This document shows, piece after piece, positions 9,831 through 20,459 of a DNA stretch of 64,000 bases. The number at the start of each line of letters is the position of its first letter. The first letter of the stretch is position 1. The notes beneath the pieces are model-generated. The model ran no database searches. It saw only the letters and a program-made list of their open reading frames with translations, and was not told where the DNA came from. This DNA is from Ryuthela nishihirai (lineage: Eukaryota; Arthropoda; Arachnida; Araneae; Heptathelidae), in the NCBI GenBank assembly GCA_038380435.1, contig JAWZYU010000025.1, forward strand, positions 30,790,707 through 30,854,706, in the 5' to 3' direction. A program made the position numbers and the translations under genes.

Positions 9831-10378
9831 CAGATGCTGCAACATTATAAGCGGTGTCATAGAAAGTTCATAACACTTGATGTTCATTCTATGAACCAGA
9901 CAGCCATTGATACACGGTAAGCAACTGATCGCTGCAGTCAGATACTGCTGTAAGCGAGGTCATCGAAACTCCGTAACACCCGACCCTTTTCCTATGAAAC
10001 CCATTCATCCCCTCCGTAGTTCCCTACCCCATTCATCCCCCCTTTCTAAAGCGAGATCATCGAAGGTCCACAACACCAGAGGTTCATTCTATAAACCAGG
10101 GAGACAGTTGATCCATTGTCAAAACAGAGGTCATCAATTTTCCGCAATGTTCTCTTAATTAAAAGAACAATGAATGCTGAAAAATTAAAGAATAATGGAT
10201 GCTGAAATGTGGAACTATAACTTTTGCTACTCTTGAAAAAAACATTTTTTTTTAAGTTTCATCAGTTTGGGAGGAAAAAAAAATTAGGAAGATTGTGACA
10301 ATGGTGTCTGCTGTTAAATGATCCATTTTCAATAACTTTTCAAATATTAAACAAATATTGCTGAAAAAATTTAGTTAT
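9831..10378. other. ABCB intron with loose repeats
   Basis: 'ggtgtcatagaaagttcat', 'gaggtcatcgaaactccgt', 'gagatcatcgaaggtccac' and 'gaggtcatcaattttccgc' form a decayed ~75-100 bp tandem series from 9852 to 10145. No gene. Confidence 0.5.
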
Positions 10379-10717
10379 TGGGTTGTTCTTCCTCTGAGCG
10401 GCACTTTTTTGGACCTAATGGACTAAATGGTCAGGTCACAATGACCTCTAGGCTTAGAGAAGGTTGGGGGTTCATGAATGGGACCCATTGGACAGCTGTT
10501 GGGAGACAGGTGGTAGCTCCTGTCTAGGCCATCCATTGTGTACTTTATGTGCATCATGGCTTAACGTCCCATCTGACGAACGGCAGCCTTTCGAAGTCCA
10601 TCAGTGTCTTCTACTGACCAAGGGCAGGGTGAAGTGTATTTTGGAGATAAATCTCAAAGCTGGCCCAAGCGAGACTCATACCTTGGAACTTCAGATTATG
10701 AGCCTGGCACGCTGGGA
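10379..10717 (-). mobile_element. SINE family 1 copy, minus orientation
   Basis: It starts with the family's tail ('gggttgttcttcctctgagc') and ends at the decayed tRNA-like head near 10700. It abuts a plus copy head to head. Confidence 0.85.
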
Positions 10718-11083
10718 TGGCTCAGTCAGTAACAGTCCATGCTCATAATCTGCAGTTCCCAGAATCAAGTCCCAGCTGGGTCAGCATTGATATTTATTTC
10801 TGTAAAACTTCCTGAGCTGTCCATAGTCGATGGGCTTGAAAAGGCCGCCGTCCGTTGGATGGGATGTTAAACTGTGGTCCGTGTGTAGGAGAGCCATACC
10901 CTGTGCATGTTATAGAACGTGCTGGATGGCCTTGACAAAAGACTATCATCTGTCTCCCAACAACCATTGCAGTGGATCTCTTACCCCAACCTTATCTGAG
11001 CCTTTGGGGTTCTTGTGACCTGGCCATTTAGCCCATTGTGTGCAAAAAAAGTGCTGCACAGAAGTAAAACAACCCAACCCAAC
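10712..11083 (+). mobile_element. SINE family 1 copy, plus orientation
   Basis: Head 'gggatggctcagtcag' (A-box-like), 'aatcaagtcc' (mutated B box) and tail 'gtaaaacaacccaaccc'. It shares the head with the previous copy, making a ~700 bp inverted pair. Confidence 0.85.
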
Positions 11084-11376
11084 AGTGGCGTGCTACAGAC
11101 TGTGCTACCCCTGCCCCACTGAAACACTGAGATTTAGAGAGACCTAAGTGAGATCTATAATTTATCTTGAGTGATATTTGTTGTAAAAAGCTTATTTCCA
11201 AACTTAGGAAGCTTTGAATGTAGTTATCCATTCACATAACATGGAAAAGTCCGGTTACTTTTTGTACTGCAGTGTATAGCCATAATAATGTTTTTCTTGT
11301 TGATGCAATTTTTTTACAATTCTTTAGCTCGATCTCTTAAAGACTACTAACTCTTCAATAGTTCAAAATAACATAC

Positions 11377-11533
11377 AGGTTTTAGTCCATCATTTGAGAA
11401 GGCATCGACTCTAGGTTTCAGATCCAGCAATTTAAATATTCTAACGGCAGCAACCGTGGCTTTCTGATAATCCGGTGCATATGCAACAGCCATTCCAATA
11501 ACTGCTGATCCTGTGAGTACAGCTTCTACAACT
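11377..11533 (-). CDS. ABCB: ABCB exon: end of second membrane domain
   Basis: 157 nt. The first base completes the codon begun in the 12189-12329 exon (AA|A, Lys), and the exon ends in phase 0 before GTATGT. It encodes 'VVEAVLTGSAVIGMAV', the last transmembrane helix, then 'AYAPDYQKATVAAVRIFKLL', the stretch linking TMD2 to NBD2 in P-glycoproteins ('SFAPDYAKA' type). It reads directly into the Walker A exon. Confidence 0.93.
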
Positions 11534-11978
11534 CTAAACAAATAAAATTATATCATAATAATGAGCATAAAGAAATGCTTAAGACGAGAAAATCAGATAC
11601 ATAAATGCTTTTTTTTAACAACAGTTCTCATCACAAAAAAATGAATTATTAAATGAATGCAAAAAAGATAATTAAGAGAACATTAAAATTTTGATTAAAT
11701 GGTGATTAAATACTTAGAAAAACATTTTGTTCCATCATCAAACAAACAGAAAAGTATTAATGTTTCTCGATTACAAAATATTAACGTTATCGTTATACGT
11801 TCAGTAGCAAGTTTACTAGGACTTTATTAGAATTAATCTTGCTATTTTAAATATTATTTTTAATAATATTTACAATGCTCTATCAAAATGTTGGACAGTT
11901 TCCACGTTTTGTCAATGGGAATTGAACTTCGAAGATCTGTAACTTCAAAAATATGTATCTAATGGAGAAATGTTACTG

Positions 11979-12063
11979 GTGACTTCCGTAAAGCACAATT
12001 AAAGAATATACTATATTTGGAAATGATTGGGCAAAACCAAATGTAAAACCTCAAATATGGGAA
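11979..12063 (-). pseudogene. degenerate tandem duplicate of an ABCB exon
   Basis: 11979-12063 closely matches 12228-12312 inside the neighbouring functional exon ('aaagaatatactat', 'ttggaaatgattgggcaaa', 'aatatgggaat'). Read on the minus strand it keeps 'GFTFGFAQSFP' but has TGA where the real exon has CGA (Arg). The splice sites and exon ends are absent, so it is a dead partial copy. No other exon in the window shows a duplicate. Confidence 0.8.
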
Positions 12064-12073
12064 TGAATATTAA

Positions 12074-12122
12074 TATAACAGAAAGCCAAGTTCACCAAAG
12101 AGGAACTTGGCTTTCTGTTATA
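12074..12122. repeat. perfect 20-bp inverted repeat hairpin
   Basis: 'tataacagaaagccaagttc' is followed after 9 nt by its exact reverse complement at 12103-12122. It lies between the dead exon copy and the real exon. Confidence 0.95.
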
Positions 12123-12188
12123 AGTGTATTTGATTTCTTTAGAAAATGCAGCAAAGAAAGGGAAAAACATACAAATATAAATTCTTAC

Positions 12189-12329
12189 TTGAATATATCT
12201 TTAAACATTACTTCTCCTTCGGAAAACAGATGACTTCCATAAAGCATAATTAAAGAATATACTATACTTGGAAATGATTGGGCAAACCCAAATGTAAACC
12301 CTCGAATATGGGAATTTCTTCTGACAGAC
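12189..12329 (-). CDS. ABCB: ABCB exon: TM11-TM12 region of second membrane domain
   Basis: 141 nt. The first G completes the Arg codon split from 18663-18763, and the exon ends AA| before GTAAGA. It encodes 'SVRRNSHIRGFTFGFAQSFP', 'SIVYSLIMLYGSHLF' and 'EGEVMFKDIF', corresponding to 'NSLRKAHIFGITFSFTQ' and the 'G..L......F.dv' loop in vertebrate P-glycoprotein. The acceptor is TTATTTCAG. Confidence 0.92.
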
Positions 12330-12559
12330 CTGAAATAAATATTTTTGATATAGTATTTACTTAATTCAAGTAAACAAATATGAAATTTTTCCATCTCTAT
12401 CCCGAATCGAAACAAATTTACCACAAATATTTTCAATAAAAGAATGTTCGGGACTGCATTGGTGTGCCTTATTATACATAGCAGCTTAAATGAAATCGGA
12501 TTAATAATCTTAAATTATATCGATTGAATTTGCCTCAAAACTAGCATATTATGCATCTC

Positions 12560-12800
12560 CAATTTTTTTTAATCACACTGATTCTATCATTTTTATTCAA
12601 AAGAAAATTTAAACGTTATCATAAGTAGATAACATTTCATTTAGATATTTCACTATTTTTACTAAAAGTGAAAAGCTGAATGTTATCATAATTAGATATT
12701 TAATAAGGTATTTCTCTTTTTTTATTTGAAATTAAATTTAAATGTTATCATAAGTAGATAATATTTTATTTACGTGTTTCACTTTTATGTAGCCTTTCGG
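12560..12800. repeat. three ~80 bp tandem intronic repeats
   Basis: Each unit contains 'aatgttatcataagtagata' or a close variant, followed by 'atttcatttagatatttcac'. No coding potential. The rest of 12330-13040 is plain AT-rich intron. Confidence 0.7.
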
Positions 12801-13042
12801 CATTTTCAAGTTTTCAGATATCAATTATAATCATGCAGAAATAACGACCTTGAAAATTATATTATCAGCATAAAAAAAAGTAAAAACAAATTAGGACAGC
12901 CCATCAATCCCAGTATGATATGATTCTTTTCACTCTATTTGTTTAAAAAACGGCGTTATTATTATCAAAAACCTAAGTGGAAGTAAATTCAAGCTGCTTA
13001 CATATGGGAAATTGAAATGTCTTTCTTTGCAAACATCCCCAA

Positions 13043-13325
13043 AACTCCCCGCCCTGCCCACAGTCAGTAGGTGACACCGCTGGGCTTAGAAAGGCCGCTG
13101 TCCGTCGGATGGGATATTAAGCCATGTTCCGTGTGCAGAAGAGCCATACGCTGTGCACGTTAAAGAACACGCTGGATGACGGGAGACTACTATCTTTCTT
13201 TCAACAGCTGTTCCAGTGGGTCACCTCCCCCAACCTTCTCTGAGCCTTCGGGGTCCTTGTGACCTGGACATTTAGCCCACAATGTGCAAAAAAGTGCATC
13301 TCAGAGGTAAAACAACACTCCAGCC
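13043..13325 (+). mobile_element. SINE family 1 copy, 5'-truncated
   Basis: It lacks the tRNA head, begins 'aactccccgccctgcccaca' and runs to 'gtaaaacaacactccagccc'. Confidence 0.85.
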
Positions 13326-13440
13326 CTTTATAAACAATATGTGAGAAAACAGTATGTTGCATTTAATTAAGTCATAAAATTATACTGTAATACATGACTG
13401 GTGGTTATTTTTTCAAAAAAAAAAGGTAAAAAATGCAACT

Positions 13441-13610
13441 GCTTAACGTCCCATCCAAAGGATGGCAGCCTTTCCAAGCGCATCAGTGTCCTCTACTGAC
13501 TGAGGGCAGGGCGGTGAATTTGCGGAGATAAATTTCAATGCTGTCCAAGGTTGGACTCAAAACTGCAGATTATTAGCCTGATGCGCTATGGACTGAGCCA
13601 ACTCCAACCC
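13441..13610 (-). mobile_element. SINE family 1 copy, head half only
   Basis: From 'gcttaacgtcccatcc' to a decayed tRNA head ('gactgagccaactcc'), minus orientation. Confidence 0.8.
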
Positions 13611-14099
13611 CACTTTGGTCTTGGAAAGGACGCTGTGATACTGCATACTTGGGTTTCGAAATAGTCTGCCTGGTGGTGTATAGGATTCTCCAGAATCAAG
13701 CTCAACCTTTGTGAATCGACCCTATGATTTGTTGGTTGGTTCTTTGAGGTTTTATTGCGTAAGAGTGACTAGGCCATAATGTGCCAAACTAAGACAATAT
13801 AAATGATAAAAGACATATTAGCCTGCAACCAAGGTTAAAATATTAACACTACACAGTAAAATGGTAAACCAACAAAAAACAAGTATATAAATAACAAGAT
13901 AAATACAAAATAAAATAATTCCAGATATAACAGACCTGGGTTATATGATGCACAAAGATAGGGTAAAATCAGAGTCTATTAAAATAACCGCAATGTTTTA
14001 AAAAGAGAAAAACAGCCGATAAAATGCAATGATCAGATAAAAGACTTCTGAGTGTAAGAGGTTCAGTCATAAAATTATGAAAGTTAAATATAAAGGACG

Positions 14100-14815
14100 T
14101 TCGATATTAAAACATGTTAAACAGTTAAAACGGTGTCACAAAACTCACACTTAGGTTCGTCATCCGCCCGTAGAAGAAACGAATGAGTAATAAGAGAATA
14201 ACCTAAGCAGAGCCGAGCAACTACAACTTCCTCCTTGTGATTCCTGCGGTAACATGATTAACATGGTTTGATGATAGGTTTGATCTCAAAGAGCTTGTTC
14301 GTAAGCTGTTCTGACTATGATCTCTGCCACTGTACCCGGAGCTTGATGGTAAAACGCTGCTGGAAATCCAGATATGGAGCCAGCAACGGAGAGTCGGACA
14401 GGGGCATGGCTGGCTTGGCAGCAGTATCTGCCAAGTCATTGCCCCTGATACCGATGTGGCTGGGCACCCAACAGAAACTGATGGTTGTTTTGGCTGCCAG
14501 ACGATGGAGCTGCTCGGGGATCTTAGAAAGAACTGGGTGAAGCCGATGCCTCACCAAGATCAAAGCCTGTAGTGAGCTAAGCGAGTCGTGTAAAGCACAC
14601 AACAATGATGATGCTTAGCTGCCGTGTGGTTCAAGGCGAGACTGATAGCATGCTACTCTGCAGTAAAGACGGAATACTGCTGTGGGATCTGGTCTGCAAT
14701 GATTACATCACAGCAGACCATAGCTGATCCCACAGATGCACCAGACTTCACGCCATCTGTGAAGACAGGCAAGAAGTCCGGGTGCTCAGCACGATGGCTG
14801 GCAAAGAGTTACTGA
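14100..14815 (-). pseudogene. LINE RNase H domain
   Basis: Minus-strand pieces show 'FTDGVKSGASVGSAM' (first catalytic Asp), 'YSVFTAE' (catalytic Glu, followed by a stop), 'LHDSLSSLQAL' (next Asp) and 'CWVPSHIGIRGNDLADTAAK' (the His and last Asp). A C-terminal zone around 14250-14150 follows, with 'VVVARLCLGYSLITHSFLL'. All four catalytic positions can be placed, but several stops and frameshifts interrupt the frame. It degrades the RNA strand of hybrids in active elements. Confidence 0.8.
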
Positions 14816-14879
14816 TACACAGGGTTGGGTGTAAAGGTCTTCCCCAACCTGCACAGGGAAAAATCACAGGAAGGGGAAA

Positions 14880-15900
14880 CAGAGAGCCATGGTGGAAGTG
14901 ACCCGACTGTCAACTGTGAGATGCTATCGAGACTGTGTTGATGCCTCTGAGGTTGATGTCTCTGAGAAGAAGGAGGCCTTCTGGTGGAGGTGGAAGGCTG
15001 AGTTGCAGGAATGGAAACAGGGGTAGATGTCGCAGTCGACACCAATCTCGGTTTTGCCGGCGTCAAGAGGTACTTAGCTGTGGGCAAGAAAGACTCAGTA
15101 GGTGATACACTGATGTCAGTCTGCATCGCCACCGAAATCATTGGAACGATGTGCTTTCCAATGACTGCTCCGGCATAGGATACCTTGCCAGGTGGGATGG
15201 GCGGTGCAGCGAGCTTCCATGCCTCAGTGCATGAGATGTTATTCATGATCTTTAGGCTTTGCACCTCCTTTCCTTCTTCCATTTGGGACAGTTGCGGGAA
15301 TATGCTATATGGTCGCCACTATAGTTCATACGGCTTGCCTTTTTTGCTGTGCAGTCAGAATCGAGATGATTCTTGCTCCCACAGCGAGCACAGGTGGCTT
15401 GCCCCGGAAAGCTGTGCAGACTGTATATCTGGCACTGAAAGTAGCCTAGATGGTTTGGTATACATGGCCATACCTCGCAATGTAAATATCCTGCCTTGAT
15501 GGAAAATGCAGGCGTGTCGAGTTAAATGTCAGAATCACTACCCGGATGGGTACGAATTTACCATCACTGCATGTCGAAACCCAATGGGTCGCTGTTACTC
15601 CTTGGGGCGTAAGCTATAAGAGGATATCCTCCTCAGTAACTTTGAGGAGGCCCCACTCAGTGATTACACCCCTAGAGGAATTCAAAGTTTTGTGGAGAGT
15701 GACCTCGACAGCCACCCCACCAATCTCTCCGACTTTCAGGAGCAGTTCCAAGTGTTTGGAAAAAGCGGTCTCAACCTACAAGTCGCCAGACCATAAGCCC
15801 TTAACGGATTTCGGTTCTCCCACAAGACCATTGAAACCTTTGTCGACGAAAAATGGGGACATGTCCTCAATTACCTGATCACCCGTGGAATGGATGATCA
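14880..15900 (-). pseudogene. Jockey-like LINE gag with CCHC zinc knuckle
   Basis: At 15351-15392 the minus strand encodes 'CARCGSKNHLDSDC', an intact C-X2-C-X4-H-X4-C knuckle. A preceding knuckle is partly recognisable, and the following one ('NYSGDHIAYSRNC') has lost its first cysteines. Downstream come 'NCPKWKKE', 'NNISCTEAWKLAAPPIPPGK' and a long Ser/Thr/Pro/Gln-rich tail. This is the typical layout of arthropod Jockey-clade ORF1, a nucleic-acid chaperone. Frames shift between 15280 and 15900, so the N-terminal half is only approximate. Confidence 0.7.
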
Positions 15901-17055
15901 GGAATCGTGGGAATGAAGACACAGACAAGGAAGACAATGGCGTAGATCATATAGACAATGAAGAAGATGGGGCTCATGTCCATTCTTCTAGTTGGCATTG
16001 ATCATATCAATTGCCTCTTCAACTCTCATGTTTCATTTTGTGCGGTTCAGTGCCCGCTGCTGACTTGTGGTGTTCAATGTCAGACAGGACAAGACAGAAT
16101 GGCCGGACTAAGAGTTCCCATCATGGGAACTGAGGCAACTTGGATCTTTATATCCTTGTTTGTGGCGGCCCAGGACTTAGATTAAAATCCAGGTTTCTCA
16201 GTGGATTATGCCGTGGGTTGAGCTTTCCTCCTATAGTCCTGTTACCCTAGATTGTCGTGGGCTGTGATTTACCTATATGGTACTGTATGTCCCCGACCTT
16301 TAGATAGTAGTCAAAGTGACATTATCCCAATACTGGTAGTGCTTCAGGCAGAACCAGTGAGTCTTATCATTAAGCATAATTACCTGTTCCCACCCTCCAC
16401 AGAGCCCAACAAGGGGACGCCCAGTTGGGCACCATGGCTACACAGGCTATCCATACAGACAGTGAACCACAAGCCCTCACAAGTAAATTAAAGGGAAATG
16501 AAAAGAGAAATTTGCAAAAAAAACTTTCTTCACAAAAGAAACTAAGTGAAAAATAACAAAATAGTGAACAGCCAAACTGGCCACACAAAGAAAGGATAAC
16601 TACAAAAGGAAAAATAAGTTGTGAGGAAACTTGCAAAACCTGTACCCAGACGTGGGCAAGGTTACTCACTGCTCTGAACAGTTGACTTTAGCAGGTCCTG
16701 CCCCACCAGCCGATTGATCCTGAGGGGGCCACCCCAGGACCTCCCCTGTTTACTGGAAGAAGAGGCCAAAGCAGTGTGTAGAAGAGGCCCCGTGATTAAC
16801 ACGCTGCCCCAATGGTAAGGCGGCCAAAGGGGACCCTGCCAGTCATGAGCTGAGGAGAGAAGACAGGGGACCCCTGAACAACTACCAGGATCCTCCTTTC
16901 CCAGGACACGGATCTCCACACATGGCAAACAGGGGGCCGAGCGTTCAGGACCCTGTCAAGGTACCCAAACCAGCGGAATCTTCGCAGGGCGGTCCCCTCA
17001 TCGAGTACAGGAGCTCACACTGAGTGGTCGACCCTGTGAGATACCTAGATTTTTG

Positions 17056-17343
17056 GGGGCGGAGTTTAGTTCAGTCAGTAAAGCATGAGGATCGTAATCT
17101 GCAGTTCCCAAGTTCGAGTCCATCTTGTCCCAGCGTTGAGATTTATCTCCGCTAAACTCCACCATGCCCTCGATCAAAAAGGTGCATCGATGGGCTTTGA
17201 AACGCCGCCATCTGTCAGATGGGACGTGAAGCTGTGTCCCTGTATGCAGGAGAGAGTGGCAGATGTCCCAATATGCCAGACACTGTGGTAGAATGCCCCA
17301 ATATAGGTGGATACCATACATTGTGCAAGTTAAAGAATACGCT
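17056..17343 (+). mobile_element. SINE family 1 copy
   Basis: tRNA head 'gagtttagttcagtcagt' with B box 'gttcgagtcc'. It is truncated at 'gttaaagaatacgctg'. Confidence 0.85.
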
Positions 17344-17442
17344 GATTTGAAAATCAAAGCAGATGGTCAAATTTAAAATTTAGTGTAAGATGACAGGAGT
17401 TTTGGTGAGGGAGGGGGGTCACACCTCCCACCCTCCTGGGTA

Positions 17443-17657
17443 CAGTCGTTAAAAAAATATATCCGAACACCATAGTTGATTACAGAATTCAGAAAAAATA
17501 TCTGGCAACGATTTTTTTTTAATTAGTGATCTGGCAACTTTCGTGTCACATGACACGAAGGTTGCCAAATCACTAATTTCTAAAAAAATCTTTGCCAGAT
17601 ATTTTTTCTGAATTCTGTAATCAACTATGGTGTTCGGATATTTTTTTTGAGCGACTG
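17443..17657. mobile_element. palindromic Tc1/mariner-type MITE, copy 2
   Basis: Near-perfect palindrome flanked by TA, from 'cagtcgttaaaaaaatatat' to 'ttttttttgagcgactg'. Confidence 0.85.
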
Positions 17658-17768
17658 TACGTCCTTTATCCAGCCCCACCTTAAATTTTAGAAAATGTTG
17701 GATTTCATTTCATTATCAATTACATAAAATTAACTTTAAAAATATAAATAATTAACATTTTAAAACCG

Positions 17769-18467
17769 TGTTGTGATGCCCCATCGTTCACTTTTGCTTT
17801 ACCTTAACCAGTTTTGTTTAATTTACGTTATATTTATCATTTTGGGGATTTTTATTTCCTTTTCGGCATCACAGCACTCGTTTTCAAGTTTCTAGGAGTT
17901 GCGTACGCGCAACTCCGAACTTCCGACCGTAACCGTTAAAGCGCGTGCCAAGGACACGCCCCCTCTTGCGTCATAGCTTGCGTCCTTCGTCATTGTATGC
18001 AAATGTCTTTCCCGGCATGCGCCGGCCCATTGTCAAAACCGTGACCTGCGAGTCACTTGGAGCACTTGAGAGAAGCACTTGAGCACTTGAGAGCAGAGTT
18101 GTAGAGAGAGCAGAGAGATGTAGTAAGGTGCGTAGCACCGTGCGTGTAGCACAGAATTTAGTTTTTTCATTGATGTCTTGGTGAGTTAATTATTTTGGAA
18201 ATAAATCTATTTTGTTTTGTTACAAACTTTTGAGTCTGTAGTTTTTATCTTGAGCAACGCTAATTTAGGATCTTTTTTACATTAACTCTTATTTTGTTAA
18301 GAATCATTTTTTGACTCTTACTTATGAACGCTCGCTGGCATTTGAACCTTAAATCAACTTATTCTACATTTTGGCAATTTGTTAATTATTGCCTGGCGCC
18401 CGTCTAAGCTATCCGGAGCATAAAACTTAAGTATTTTGCAATTGTTTTGGAGCGTTACAGAGTCACA
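17769..18467 (+). mobile_element. long terminal repeat of an LTR retroelement
   Basis: It starts 'tgttgtgatgcc' and ends 'cgttaca' (18459) or 'gagtcaca' (18467). Inside are a CpG-rich promoter-like zone (17890-18060), a repeated 'agcacttgag' block and a poly(A) signal 'aataaa' near 18203. A primer-binding site follows at 18477. Only one LTR is present; the internal region breaks off about 60 bp after the PBS, 120 bp before an ABCB exon. The exact 3' end is uncertain because the usual PBS spacing would favour 18467. Confidence 0.7.
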
Positions 18468-18476
18468 TAAAAGAAG

Positions 18477-18532
18477 TGGCGCCCGAACAGGGACTTGAAC
18501 CCTGGACATTTAGGTGTTTAACCTAAATGTCC
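18477..18532 (+). promoter_or_regulatory. primer-binding site for tRNA-Lys with extended tRNA match and hairpin
   Basis: 'TGGCGCCCGAACAGGGAC' at 18477-18494 is the complement of the tRNA-Lys(UUU) 3' end. The complementarity continues through the T arm to 18507, 31 nt in all. From 18504 to 18532 a perfect 12-bp hairpin (5-nt loop) follows. Confidence 0.85.
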
Positions 18533-18662
18533 AGAAAGAAAAGTGCAGTCAGGATCAAGCATAAAAGGTTAAAAAGAAATACGATTTTACTTCGGTTTTT
18601 TACAATTTTGTTCGCTATCGAAACAATATATAATATATATGAGTAACTAAATATATATTTAC

Positions 18663-18763
18663 CTAAGTGGACCACTTAACGTGCTCTTAAATTTGTTGAG
18701 AAATGTGTCTTCACAATGTAAGGATGCCACAGTCCTAACGTTTTCGATCGCTTCTACTGCAAT
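18663..18763 (-). CDS. ABCB: ABCB exon: second membrane domain, intracellular helix
   Basis: 101 nt, phase 0 start after TTTTCAG, ending AG| before GTAAAT so that the Arg codon is completed in the next exon. It encodes 'IAVEAIENVRTVASL' and 'FKSTLSGPL', matching the highly conserved 'IATEAIENFRTVVSL' coupling region of ABCB transporters. The LTR fragment ends about 120 bp from its 3' edge. Confidence 0.93.
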
Positions 18764-18914
18764 CTGAAAAGAGAAGATTTTCAGTTAAGAAATCATCGTT
18801 GATACAGGCCAGTGATGGGAAAACTAAAACATCCTATTGTTTCATCGGAACGACAACTGTCATAATTACGTTGACCATTCGTCTTATATTTTATTTTAGA
18901 GCTATTTTCCTATA

Positions 18915-19115
18915 TATGGCCGAGTGGTTACCGCGCTTGGCTACTTATCTAAGTAACCTGGGTTTGAGCCGTGGGTAAGGCATGGATGTTTGTGTAGTTT
19001 TTCTGCTGAGGTCCAACCATCCTCACAGATCTTTTTCTATGGGATTTTACAACTGACAGGCTGCTGTCAGACCTCTGTGGCAAGTAGCTGCTTGAGGGGA
19101 TTTTTTTTATGTCCT
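18915..19115 (+). mobile_element. SINE family 2 copy with tRNA head
   Basis: 'atggccgagtggttaccgcg' is a Ser/Leu-tRNA-like A box and 'gggtttgagcc' a B box. The body ends 'gcttgagggga' and a T tract. Confidence 0.85.
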
Positions 19116-19552
19116 ATATATTTAAAAAAATTTTTGAAACACGTTTTTATCCTGAATTGTTTGTTGTGTACTTTAAAAGTCCTAGCGTAAAAAAAGCTTC
19201 GTAATAAAAATTGACGAACGAATAGTATTAATACGAAAAATTGCCAGAAAACATAATCTTAAATAAGTGTCTTATATTTTCCTCAAAAAAAAAAATGGTC
19301 AGAGTACTCATAATATTTAAAACTAAATTTGACTTAAAATTAAACTAAAAATGATACAAAGAGATTAATCGTTTTTTCCTGATGTAACTTTTTTTATGCA
19401 CAATGGGCTAATTGGCAAATTCACAAAGACACCAGAAAAATGAGTGGTCCCATTCAACAACTGCCAAATGCAGATAACAGCCTTCCATTCAGGAATCCAG
19501 TGTTTTAATTTTAACATGCATAAGATATGGTTTATCTACACATTTGCTTTTG
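19116..19552. other. ABCB intron, no feature recognised
   Basis: AT-rich sequence; nothing recognisable except a weak SINE-tail-like phrase near 19395. Confidence 0.5.
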
Positions 19553-19918
19553 GATTGTTTTATTCCTGAGCCACACTTTTTTGCACACATTGAGCCAAAT
19601 GGTCAGGTCACAAGGACCCCAAGGGCTCAGAGAAGATTAGAGGAGGGGAGCTGTTAGGAGACAAATAGTAGCCTACTGTAAAGTTCACCCAAAGTGTCCT
19701 TTAACGTGCATAGGGTGTGACTCTTCTGCACAAAGATCACGGCTTTATGTCCCATTCGACGGACGGCAGCTTTTCCAAGCCCGTCGGTGTTCCCTACACA
19801 AACCACAGTTAGGTAGGGTTTTATTCCGTGCAATCTCAACGCTTGCACGGTTGGGATTCGAACTAGGAACTTCAGATTACGAGCCTGGTGAGCTAACGAC
19901 TGAGTCAATCCCTGCTCC
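19553..19918 (-). mobile_element. SINE family 1 copy, diverged
   Basis: Tail 'attgttttattcctgagcc' to head 'aacgactgagtcaatccctg', with B box complement 'gggattcgaac'. Confidence 0.85.
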
Positions 19919-19992
19919 ATAAAAATTCACTTCTTTTATTCACTTCAATGCATTTAGACAAATATTTCTTTGGACAGAGCAGCAGAATTAAG

Positions 19993-20240
19993 TTGGGCTG
20001 TTTTAAATATAAGGGACACTTTTGTGGACTAATGGCCTAAAGCACAAGGACCCAAAGAGCTCTGAGAGAGTGCTTAACGTCCCATCCAACAGGTGGCGAC
20101 CTTTCTGAATCCATTTGTGATCCCTTTCTGATGGAGGGCAGGGTGATGTTTCAGAGGAGATAAATCGCAAAGTTCGCAGAGGATGGACTCGAACCTAAGA
20201 ACTGCAGTTTACAAGCCTGGCGCCCTACCTACGGCGCTAA
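19993..20240 (-). mobile_element. SINE family 1 copy, fused to an inverted tail
   Basis: Diverged minus copy ending at 'cctacctacggcgct'. It continues without a gap into a plus-strand tail. Confidence 0.75.
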
Positions 20241-20405
20241 AGAACATGCTGGATGGCTTTGACGGGAGGCAACCATCTGTCTCCTAACAGCTATCCAGTG
20301 GGTCCCCTCCTCCAACCTTCTCTAAGCCTTCGTGGTCTTTGTGACTTGGTTATTTAGCCCATTGTGTGCAAATAAACTTCAGCTAAGAGGTAAAACAACC
20401 AATTA
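20241..20405 (+). mobile_element. SINE family 1 tail fragment
   Basis: 'aaagaacatgctggatggct' to 'aggtaaaacaaccaattaac', plus orientation. Confidence 0.8.
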
Positions 20406-20459
20406 ACCAAGGTGCACCTCATAAAGTCTTCAGCATACAGTTCTAGAGGATATTGTTGT

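Larger units (their letters stand above)
13725..17045 (-). mobile_element. Jockey-like LINE with gag joined to RNase H; endonuclease and RT missing
   Basis: In element direction: a presumptive 5' region (17045-16250) shared with 9110-9475, gag with CCHC zinc knuckles (about 15900-14880), RNase H (about 14815-14100) and a 3' end (13725-13800) shared with 8930-8990. A complete element of this kind would carry about 3 kb of endonuclease and reverse transcriptase between gag and RNase H, and nothing of it is seen here. Multiple stops make the copy inactive. Confidence 0.65.

Noticed and set aside
12185..12436. N-terminal extension of the ABCB exon ORF
   Set aside because: The part upstream of 12329 is intron, shown by a good acceptor and by family alignment starting at 'SVRRNSH'.
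14268..15499. Plus-strand ORFs at 14268-15878
   Set aside because: Shadows of the minus-strand LINE, where zinc-knuckle and RNase H motifs are clear.
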